Below are positions 6,405 to 12,734 of a DNA stretch of 14,464 nt, one piece after another. The DNA is taken from positions 1-14,464 of the forward strand of contig CAMBDR010000038.1 of NCBI GenBank assembly GCA_945864765.1. The letters run 5' to 3'. This stretch comes from Janthinobacterium lividum (GTDB lineage Bacteria; Pseudomonadota; Gammaproteobacteria; Burkholderiales; Burkholderiaceae_D). The first letter of the stretch is position 1, and every line of letters starts with the position of its first letter. The notes under the pieces were generated by a model that was not told the origin of the DNA, did not search any database, and was given only the letters and a program-made list of their open reading frames with translations. The translations under genes were made by a program, and so were the position numbers.

Positions 6405-8675
6405 ATGAATCCACACAAACTCAGCGCGTTTGGCATGGTGCCACGCACATTAATCGCTTTATCGATTGCAGCGGCCTTCCCGCTGCATTCAGCCATGGCG
6501 CAAAATGCCGCCAAAGCTGAAGCGGCAGAACCCAAAGACGTGGTACAACTTGAAACCGTGGTCGTTACTGCAACCCGCCGTAGCGAAAACGTCAAGAGCG
6601 TACCGATGTCGATTTCGACCATGAAGGGTGAAAGGCTCGAAACCTTGACCGCCAGTGGTCAGGATATCCGCTTTTTGGCAGCACGCACCCCCAGCTTGAA
6701 CGTCGAATCCGACTTTGGCCGCTCTTTCCCGCGTTTTTACATTCGCGGACTGGGCAATACCGATTTCGATTTGAATGCATCCCAGCCTGTCGGTTTGGTG
6801 TTTGATGACGTGGTGCAAGAAAACCCGACCATCAAAGGCTTTCCGCTGTTTGATATTGAACAGGTTGAAGTCTTGCGCGGCCCGCAAGGCACGCTGTTTG
6901 GTCGTAACTCGCCCGCTGGTGTGATCAAGTTTGAATCCGCCAAACCGACCCGTAAATTTGAAGGTTATGGAAGTTTTGGTTTTGGCCAATACAATTCAGC
7001 CAACCTTGAAGGCGTGGTCAATGTACCGCTCGGGCCAGATTGGGCATTCCGCCTTTCGGCACAATCACAACACCGCGCCGACCGCGTGGTCAATACCAGC
7101 ACAGGCCCGACCCGCAGCTTTGAAGGCTATGACGACACCGCCGCACGCATCCAATTGTTGTACAAGCCCAACAAAACCTTCACAGGTTTGTTCAATATCC
7201 ACGGCCGCAACATGAATGGAAGCGCGACTCTATTCCGTGCTAACATTATCAAAAAAGGAACGAATGAATTGGTGGATGGGTTTGATTACAACAAATACCC
7301 AACTGATGGCGGCAATGCGCAAAACCTCGAAACCGCAGGCGGCAGCGCGCGTTTGAAGTGGGAATTGGATGGTATTACCATCAATTCGATCACTGCCTAC
7401 GAAAAAGCGCATTTTTATAGCCGTGGCGACGTGGATGGCGGCGTGGGCGCAGGTCCAGGCTCTTTCCCTGGCTTCATCCCCTTCCCGGCTGAAACGGCGG
7501 ACGGCGTGCCGGATCATCACCAGTTCTCGCAAGAAGTGCGGATTGAATCGAACACCACCAGCCCACTGCAATGGATTGCGGGTGCTTACTACTTTGATGA
7601 ACATTTGAAAGTAGACAGCTTCAACTTCGACACCCCAGCCAATAACCTGCAACATGGCTACGCTTATCAAACGCAAGACAGTAAAGCCTGGGCGCTGTTT
7701 GGTTCGATTAACTATGCCGTCACACCGCAATTTAAAATGCGTGGTGGTTTGCGCTATACCAATGACAAGAAGGACTTCTACGCGCAGCGTACCGTCAATC
7801 CGTTTGGCGGCCCGGCACATGTACCCCGGATTGCAAACCCAAGCTCGACTAACACCAGTTGGGATTTAAGCGGCACTTATGAATTGGATAAAAACACCAA
7901 TTTATTTGGTCGTATTGCAACGGGTTACCGTGCCCCTTCGATTCAGGGGCGCGTGCTGTTTGGTGACGACATTTCGGTGGCAGGTTCGGAAAAAGCATTG
8001 TCGGCTGAATTCGGTGTCAAACAAGACTTGTTCAACCGCCGCGCCCGTTTGAGCGCCAGCGTATTCAAGTACCGGGTACGTGATCTGCAATTGACCGCAG
8101 GCAGTGGTTCACTCAACCAAAACCGTTTGATCAATGCTGAACGCGCCGAAGGACAAGGCTTTGAACTTGACATGCAAGCCAATCTGAGCGAAAACTGGCG
8201 CACTACCTTAAGCGCAAGTTATAACGATACCGAGATCAAGGATTCCAAGCTGTTTGTGGCACCTTGCGGTGGCGGCTGTACCGTCACGGACCCGGCCAAC
8301 CCGGATACGAGATTAGCTGGCACCGTATTAATCGGCGGCAATCCATTACCCCGCGCACCAAAGTGGGTAGGCAACTGGACGCTGCGTTATTCGACCCCGA
8401 TCCAGGGCGGCGAAGTGTATGTGCTGACAGACTGGTCATATCGCGATACTTATAACTTCTTCCTGTACGAAGCCAAGGAATACAAGGGTAAATCCTTGCT
8501 CGAAGGCGGTTTGCGCGCAGGTTACAAGTTTGCTGATGGCAAGTATGAATTGGCCGCCTATGTCCGTAACATCACCAACAAAGTGCAGTTGGTGGGCGCA
8601 ATTGACTTTAACAACCTGACCGGCATTGTAAATGAACCACGCAATATTGGTATGCAGTTTAAAGGCAATTTCTAA
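6405..8675 (+). CDS. TonB-dependent outer-membrane receptor
   Basis: This is a 756-residue energy-coupled outer-membrane transporter. Residues 1-32 form a signal peptide with a hydrophobic core (TLIALSIAAAF) and an Ala-Met-Ala cleavage site before Q33. A TonB-box-like ETVVVTATRR lies at 50-59. The plug domain follows with FYIRGLG (111-117) and EVLRGPQGTLFGRNSPAG (155-172). The remainder is a beta-barrel of alternating aromatic strands that ends in the typical terminal Phe (FKGNF), which the BAM machinery recognises. The ligand cannot be read from the sequence, and no transport or degradation genes adjoin it. The barrel style is like the large, functionally diverse receptors of nutrient-scavenging proteobacteria. 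It is probably a single-gene unit, with the 11-bp repeats upstream and a terminator downstream. Confidence 0.95.
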   Translation: MNPHKLSAFGMVPRTLIALSIAAAFPLHSAMAQNAAKAEAAEPKDVVQLETVVVTATRRSENVKSVPMSISTMKGERLETLTASGQDIRFLAARTPSLNVESDFGRSFPRFYIRGLGNTDFDLNASQPVGLVFDDVVQENPTIKGFPLFDIEQVEVLRGPQGTLFGRNSPAGVIKFESAKPTRKFEGYGSFGFGQYNSANLEGVVNVPLGPDWAFRLSAQSQHRADRVVNTSTGPTRSFEGYDDTAARIQLLYKPNKTFTGLFNIHGRNMNGSATLFRANIIKKGTNELVDGFDYNKYPTDGGNAQNLETAGGSARLKWELDGITINSITAYEKAHFYSRGDVDGGVGAGPGSFPGFIPFPAETADGVPDHHQFSQEVRIESNTTSPLQWIAGAYYFDEHLKVDSFNFDTPANNLQHGYAYQTQDSKAWALFGSINYAVTPQFKMRGGLRYTNDKKDFYAQRTVNPFGGPAHVPRIANPSSTNTSWDLSGTYELDKNTNLFGRIATGYRAPSIQGRVLFGDDISVAGSEKALSAEFGVKQDLFNRRARLSASVFKYRVRDLQLTAGSGSLNQNRLINAERAEGQGFELDMQANLSENWRTTLSASYNDTEIKDSKLFVAPCGGGCTVTDPANPDTRLAGTVLIGGNPLPRAPKWVGNWTLRYSTPIQGGEVYVLTDWSYRDTYNFFLYEAKEYKGKSLLEGGLRAGYKFADGKYELAAYVRNITNKVQLVGAIDFNNLTGIVNEPRNIGMQFKGNF

Positions 8676-8720
8676 GCTGATGCATCAGTAGCTGCGGGCA
8701 CGCTGTGCCCAGACGCTGCA

Positions 8721-8757
8721 AAGCCCGCAATACTACCATGGTGTTGCGGGCTTTTTT
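8721..8757 (+). terminator. Intrinsic terminator after the TonB-receptor gene
   Basis: A perfect 10-bp stem pairs AAGCCCGCAA (8721-8730) with TTGCGGGCTT (8744-8753) across a 13-nt loop, followed by a run of six T (8752-8757). It lies 45 bp after the receptor stop. On the opposite strand the U-tract is poor, so it would end the amidotransferase transcript only weakly. Confidence 0.93.
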
Positions 8758-8769
8758 ATTGCAAGCGGC

Positions 8770-9558
8770 TCAGGCAATACTGGCCTGCGGCTCCGCCAAG
8801 GCCACCCCATCCACAAACACCAAAAACTGCCCCGGCATCATTTGGCACCAGATTTCATTCGTCGTCAAAGGACTGGTTGCGATGATGACCACCTTGTCTT
8901 GCACCGTCGCCGCTTTGGCAAAATCGATATGCACATCGGCATCGTCAAGCGAGGCATGGGCAAACGGAGTTTTGCGCAAGATATAGTGCAGGTCGGTGGA
9001 GCAATGCACAAACAGCGCTTTGCCGTCCGAAAATAACAGGTTGAAGGTGCCAAATTTCGCCAGCTCTGCACATTTTTGCCGCAAAAAGCCGCTTAATGCA
9101 TCCAGCGGCGGCGCATCCGGGCCAAATTCACGCCGCATCTGTTGCAGCAAATAACAAAACGCACGCTCACTGTCGGTGCAACCCACCGGATGAAAGGAAC
9201 CATCCAGCTTGGGATGGAATTCTTTTAAGTCGCCATTATGCGCAAAAACCCAGTAGCGCCCCCACAACTCGCGGGTAAAAGGATGGCAGTTTTCCAGCGC
9301 CACCACGCCTTGCGTCGCCTTCCTGATATGCGCAATCACATTGGTGGATTTAATCGGCCAAGACTTCACAAAATCGGCCAGCGGCGAATGGATGGCGGCC
9401 TGGTGATCGACAAAATGACGCACCCCCGCCCCTTCAAAAAAAGCAATGCCCCAACCATCGGCATGATGATCAGTCAAGCCGCCACGCGGCACAAAACCGG
9501 TAAAGCTGAAAATAATATCGGTCGGCACATTACAATTCATCCCCAGCAGTTGGCACAT
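8770..9558 (-). CDS. Class II glutamine amidotransferase, YafJ-like
   Basis: This 262-residue N-terminal-nucleophile glutamine amidohydrolase is of the YafJ/EgtC type. After removal of Met1 the catalytic nucleophile would be C2 (MCQLLGMN). Class II motifs are DHHADGWGIAFF (30-41), HIRKATQG with R79 (77-84), NCHPF (90-94), FAHNGDL (105-111), GCTDSE (126-131) and ATSPLTTNE (227-235). The domain stands alone, with no synthase or acceptor domain fused to it. The ATG at 9558 is preceded by GGAG 8 bp upstream. YafJ-family proteins have no settled physiological substrate that I know of. EgtC of ergothioneine synthesis belongs to the same family, but no egt genes are here, so I do not use that name. 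It faces away from the Nudix gene, with 264 bp between them. Confidence 0.93.
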   Translation of the reverse strand: MCQLLGMNCNVPTDIIFSFTGFVPRGGLTDHHADGWGIAFFEGAGVRHFVDHQAAIHSPLADFVKSWPIKSTNVIAHIRKATQGVVALENCHPFTRELWGRYWVFAHNGDLKEFHPKLDGSFHPVGCTDSERAFCYLLQQMRREFGPDAPPLDALSGFLRQKCAELAKFGTFNLLFSDGKALFVHCSTDLHYILRKTPFAHASLDDADVHIDFAKAATVQDKVVIIATSPLTTNEIWCQMMPGQFLVFVDGVALAEPQASIA

Positions 9559-9822
9559 TGCTCATTCTCCCCGGAAAATTACAGCACTTGAATCGAAGTA
9601 TTCCCGATTTAATCGATTATCACAAGCGTTATTTCCTGCTACGCAAGCACACAACCACAAGCCATCCAATCTGATGCAAAAAAGCACCGCATTCATCCCC
9701 ATCCTCAACCAGAAACAATTAATTTACTTTTTAAACTAAGCATGCTAAGATTCGGCCGTGCTGGCGTTTTGGCGGCACAGCTTCTTTTATTTTTGATGCC
9801 AAGGCCAAACGAGGAAAGCCCC
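9559..9822. other. Divergent intergenic region between amidotransferase and NrtR-like genes
   Basis: The 264 bp hold the amidotransferase start signals on the left and promoter copy A on the right. On the - strand GATAAT (9616-9621), preceded by TGT, is a possible -10 for the amidotransferase, but no good -35 was found 16-18 bp upstream. Bases 9761-9822 form the presumed leader of the NrtR-like gene. I see nothing else in this stretch. Confidence 0.5.
9717..9760 (+). promoter_or_regulatory. Promoter/operator copy A, upstream of the NrtR-like gene
   Basis: This 44-bp block is repeated at 11509-11552 with 40 of 44 bases identical. It contains a -35-like TTTACT (9723-9728), a 17-bp spacer and a -10-like TAAGAT (9746-9751). 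An imperfect 20-bp palindrome with arms AAACTAAGCA and TGCTAAGATT (8 of 10 matching positions, 9733-9752) covers the spacer and -10, a normal place for a repressor to bind. Transcription would start near 9758, leaving a leader of about 65 nt before the GTG at 9823. I infer that the NrtR-like protein binds here and controls its own gene. Confidence 0.7.
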
Positions 9823-10515
9823 GTGAATTCACCCAACTCCTTCCCCCCTGTCATTTGCACGGTTGATATTGTGCTGTTAACGATCAAAGATGAGCGCCTG
9901 CATGTGGCGCTCTGGCGGCGCGAACGGGAACCGTATAGCGGCATTGCCTGTCTGCCGGGCGGCTTTATCCACACCAATGAAGACACCGACGCGCGCGCCG
10001 CAGCCCTGCGCGTGATGCGGGAAAAAACCCGCATCGAGATGCCTTATCTTGAACAACTGGCCACTTTTTCCGGTCAGGTACGCGACCCACGCGGCTGGTC
10101 CGTCTCCATCGCCCATTATGCCCTGCTACCCTTTGCCCTGATCGACCCGAATCAACACGCCGAACAACCCGAACATAAATTATACGATGTCGATCAATTA
10201 CCGCCCTTGCCGTTTGATCACCGCGCCATCATCGATGCCGCCGTCGTGCGGCTGCGCAGCAAGAGCCAATATTCCTCATTACCATGCTATTTGCTGGGCG
10301 AGAGTTTTACGCTGCCGCAATTGCAAAAGCTGTATGAAACCCTGATGGGGGAAGAAATCAATAAAGTCAGCTTTCGCCGCAAGATGGCGGAAATGGATTT
10401 TTTGGAAGCGCTGGAAGGCAAAATGGAAGCCGCTGGCGCGCATCGCCCGGCGCAATTACATCGCTTGAAACCGGAATACCAGGATCGTTTACGATTACTC
10501 AACCGAGGATTTTAA
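9823..10515 (+). CDS. NrtR-like Nudix/winged-helix transcriptional regulator
   Basis: This 230-residue protein has an N-terminal Nudix domain (about 8-145) and a C-terminal winged-helix domain (about 151-219, with FTLPQLQKLYETLMG and KVSFRRKMAEM). This is the layout of NrtR-type regulators, in which a nucleotide such as ADP-ribose binds the Nudix domain and releases the protein from DNA. The Nudix box starts well (LPGGFIHTNED) but is degenerate: RVMREKTRI stands where REVxEETGI is expected, with two extra residues before it. Hydrolase activity is therefore doubtful. I chose the GTG at 9823 because GAGGAAA lies at 9811-9817, and because the upstream in-frame ATG at 9742 sits inside the promoter. 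Only 1 bp separates it from the next gene. NrtR itself controls NAD synthesis, but no NAD genes are here, so the ligand and regulon may differ. Confidence 0.87.
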   Translation: MNSPNSFPPVICTVDIVLLTIKDERLHVALWRREREPYSGIACLPGGFIHTNEDTDARAAALRVMREKTRIEMPYLEQLATFSGQVRDPRGWSVSIAHYALLPFALIDPNQHAEQPEHKLYDVDQLPPLPFDHRAIIDAAVVRLRSKSQYSSLPCYLLGESFTLPQLQKLYETLMGEEINKVSFRRKMAEMDFLEALEGKMEAAGAHRPAQLHRLKPEYQDRLRLLNRGF

Positions 10516-10516
10516 T

Positions 10517-11491
10517 ATGCAAGCCCTTGCCTGCCCTCAATGTGGTGGCGCGCTGCCCAAACAGGCGCGCTGGCGCACCGTACAATGTCCGTTTTGCGAT
10601 TCCAGCATTACCTTGGCGAGAAATGTGGTGCATGCCGCCGAGTTTCGCGCAGCCTGGCTGCGCACCAAGGCGGCTGCCAGCAGTGCGGCTGCGGGCAAAC
10701 CCCGGTTGCAGATTCAAAACCAAACTTATCAGGTACAGGCGCAACTGGGCTTTGGCGAACATCACAGCGTGCTGTTGGCCGAGCGCCTTGGCCCGTTGGC
10801 CGAGCGTGTGGTAATCAAGCTCGCGCATGCAGACCTGGGCGCTGGCGCATCCGCAGCTGCGCCAGCAGGTGCAACTGAGCTGCGCTTGCAGCATGAAACA
10901 CAGATTTTGCAGCAACTGCAAGCCGATACCAGCCCGCCTGCCGCTTACTTTAGCCAGCGCCTGCCGCAGGCGGTGTGCTTTGGCAGTGCCAAAACCGCAG
11001 CTGGGGCAGAGCATGCGGCGCTGGTTTTTCGCCATCCCACCGGTTTCTGGGGCAGTCTGGATGTGGTTCGTCAGCATTACCCCAAGGGCGTGGATGCACG
11101 ACATATTATCTGGATGTGGCGGCGCGTATTGGAAGTGCTGGGCTATTTGCACGATATCGGCTGGGCGCATGGCCGCATCACGCCCGACCATTTGCTGGTA
11201 CACCCGCGCGACCACGGCATTTTATTAATCGGTTGGGCCAAGGCCCAATTTCATGCCAAACCCGACCCCGCCGCTTGCGTGCGCGATTTGATGCAAAGCG
11301 CCGCCGCCATCAGCGCGCTCATGCCCGTCGATGCGCCCAAACCCTTGCTCACCTTTATGCAAAATGGCAGAAACGACCCCAATTTTTGCCAACACCACGG
11401 CGCGCGCGGGCTGGATCGGGCAATCAAAGATTTGGCACGCACCCTGTTTGGGCCAGCGCGCTTTGTTGAGTTTAATCCTGACCCGCACTGA
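10517..11491 (+). CDS. Zinc-ribbon protein with a degenerate kinase-like domain (probable pseudokinase)
   Basis: This is a 324-residue protein. Residues 1-35 are a zinc ribbon with C6-x2-C9 and C24-x2-C27. After an Ala-rich linker (50-62) there is a kinase-like fold: a glycine-loop-like LGFGEHHSVLLAE (78-90), a beta-3 lysine in VVIK (K101), a possible helix-C glutamate E127, then HGRITPDHLLVH (218-229) where HRDxKPxN would be, and LLIGWAKA (236-243) where DFG would be. The catalytic Asp, the metal-binding Asn and the DFG Asp are therefore all missing, so classic phosphotransfer is unlikely, although nucleotide binding may persist. GAGGA at 10505-10509 and the 1-bp gap indicate coupled expression with the NrtR-like gene. 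Kinase-like proteins paired with VWA proteins occur in TerY-type modules, but no Ter protein or PP2C phosphatase is present here. Its function is unknown. Confidence 0.72.
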   Translation: MQALACPQCGGALPKQARWRTVQCPFCDSSITLARNVVHAAEFRAAWLRTKAAASSAAAGKPRLQIQNQTYQVQAQLGFGEHHSVLLAERLGPLAERVVIKLAHADLGAGASAAAPAGATELRLQHETQILQQLQADTSPPAAYFSQRLPQAVCFGSAKTAAGAEHAALVFRHPTGFWGSLDVVRQHYPKGVDARHIIWMWRRVLEVLGYLHDIGWAHGRITPDHLLVHPRDHGILLIGWAKAQFHAKPDPAACVRDLMQSAAAISALMPVDAPKPLLTFMQNGRNDPNFCQHHGARGLDRAIKDLARTLFGPARFVEFNPDPH

Positions 11492-11508
11492 TGAAAATTT
11501 CCGCAAAT

Positions 11509-11552
11509 AATTAATTCACTTTTTAAACTAAGCATGCTATGATTCAGTCGTG
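11509..11552 (+). promoter_or_regulatory. Promoter/operator copy B, upstream of the VWA gene
   Basis: This is the second copy of the 44-bp block at 9717-9760. It holds TTCACT (11515-11520), a 17-bp spacer and TATGAT (11538-11543), the better of the two -10 matches. The palindrome arms AAACTAAGCA and TGCTATGATT (11525-11544) match at 7 of 10 positions. It begins 17 bp after the pseudokinase stop, so the VWA gene has its own promoter rather than depending on read-through. Sharing between the two units suggests common control, probably by the NrtR-like protein. The leader to the ATG at 11675 would be about 125 nt. Confidence 0.72.
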
Positions 11553-11592
11553 TTTGCGCAATACACCTTAAAAGAAGTCAGAAAATGCTCGT

Positions 11593-11623
11593 ACATCTTT
11601 AAATATTATTTAAATTAAGATGT
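11593..11623 (+). promoter_or_regulatory. AT-rich inverted repeat in the leader of the VWA gene
   Basis: TTTAAAT (11598-11604) and ATTTAAA (11608-11614) are perfect 7-bp arms around a 3-base loop. An outer pair ACATCT and AGATGT (11593-11598, 11618-11623) competes for the same region. It lies between promoter copy B and the start codon, so it would be transcribed. It could be a weak mRNA hairpin or a second operator. There is no GC-rich stem or T-run, so it is not a terminator. Confidence 0.4.
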
Positions 11624-11674
11624 GCAACATGGATCGAATGAAGTCCGTAACAAATTAATCTGAAAGGAAAGATC

Positions 11675-12703
11675 ATGGGACACGGAAACTACTCACACGC
11701 CGCCCACGCGGCGTTAATTGCCGACCGTTCGGCACTCCCCCTCAACGAAGTATTTCAACAAAGCGCCTGTCACCCCTTAATGAACCCGATGGGTTTGCAA
11801 ATGCGCGAATCGCGCGACAGCGTTGATCACCCCAATTCCCTCGCCATTGCCTTTGCGCTGGATGTCACTGGCTCCATGGGCCACATTCCACGCATGCTGG
11901 CCACCAAAGAACTGCCCACCTTCATGAAACTGCTCACCGCCTGCGGCATTGCTGATCCGCAGTTATTGTTCATGGCCATTGGCGACGCCACCTCGGACCG
12001 TGCGCCGCTGCAAATAGGCCAATTTGAATCCACTGCCGAACTGATGGATCAATGGTTGACGCGCAGCTATCTGGAAGGCGGCGGCGGCGGCTCGGGTGAA
12101 GAAAGTTATGAGCTGGCGTTTTACATGCTGGCCCAGCATACCGATATCGATTGCTGGGAAAAACGCAAAAAGAAGGGTTACCTGTTCATGACCGGGGACG
12201 AACTGCCCTACGATGCGGTGTCACGCCATCAGATCGGCAGTTTAACCGGTGGCAAGTTGGATGAAGATATCCCGATTGAAGAAGTGATTGCCGCAGCGGC
12301 GGAAAGCTATCACCTGTTCTTTTTGATTCCCGACCCGGCGCGGCGGCAGCGTTGTGAAAAGCGCTGGCGCGAGTTGTTGGGCGACCATGTGATTTGCATG
12401 GAAGAGCCGCAAGATGCGTGCGCGGTGGCGGCGGCGATTGTTGGCCTGACCGAAGGCGTAATCGCAAATATGGGCGATTTGGTCAGCACGCTGCAAGCCA
12501 ACAGCATTGCGCCCGAGCGTTGTTCGGCAGTGGTGCGCGCCTTGGCCAGCTATGCAGATTTGCTGAAACCGGGGCGGGTGCATACCACCCATGGCGTAGC
12601 GCATTCCACCTCGCCCCATGCCACCGCCCCTGCCGTAGCTGCTGCGGCTGCTGCGGCTGCCGGATCCGATAAGTCGTCGTGGTGGCAAAAGCTGTTTGCC
12701 TGA
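11675..12703 (+). CDS. von Willebrand factor A domain protein
   Basis: This 342-residue protein has a VWA-type fold from about residue 50 to 260. The metal-ion-dependent adhesion site begins with FALDVTGSMG (D63-x-T65-x-S67, a DxTxS form). GDATSD (103-108) and MTGDELPYD with D175 follow. A striking Gly run, LEGGGGGSGEES (133-144), lies where VWA domains usually have the MIDAS Thr loop. The C-terminus has an Ala tract (VAAAAAAAAG, 321-330) coded by near-repeats of GCTGCG, and ends WWQKLFA. No signal peptide is seen, so it is probably cytoplasmic. The ATG at 11675 has AAAGGAAA at 11663-11670. Cytoplasmic VWA proteins usually act as metal-dependent protein-docking modules. Here the natural candidate partners are the zinc-ribbon pseudokinase and the PurA-like enzyme. 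The exact function is unknown. Confidence 0.82.
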   Translation: MGHGNYSHAAHAALIADRSALPLNEVFQQSACHPLMNPMGLQMRESRDSVDHPNSLAIAFALDVTGSMGHIPRMLATKELPTFMKLLTACGIADPQLLFMAIGDATSDRAPLQIGQFESTAELMDQWLTRSYLEGGGGGSGEESYELAFYMLAQHTDIDCWEKRKKKGYLFMTGDELPYDAVSRHQIGSLTGGKLDEDIPIEEVIAAAAESYHLFFLIPDPARRQRCEKRWRELLGDHVICMEEPQDACAVAAAIVGLTEGVIANMGDLVSTLQANSIAPERCSAVVRALASYADLLKPGRVHTTHGVAHSTSPHATAPAVAAAAAAAAGSDKSSWWQKLFA

Positions 12704-12734
12704 GCGCACAATCAACACCCATGAGTGAAAAATC

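Noticed and set aside
8770..9558. EgtC of ergothioneine biosynthesis
   Set aside because: The family is right, but no egtB, egtD or other ergothioneine genes are in the window, so the neutral YafJ-like call is safer.
9742..9822. N-terminal extension of the NrtR-like protein from the ATG at 9742
   Set aside because: This ATG lies within the promoter spacer and palindrome. The GTG at 9823 has GAGGAAA upstream and starts just before the Nudix domain.
10499..11215. 238-codon open frame on the - strand, opposite the zinc-ribbon pseudokinase gene
   Set aside because: It has no recognisable domain or ribosome-binding site and overlaps a gene with clear CxxC and kinase-fold motifs. Long antisense frames arise from GC-rich codon bias.
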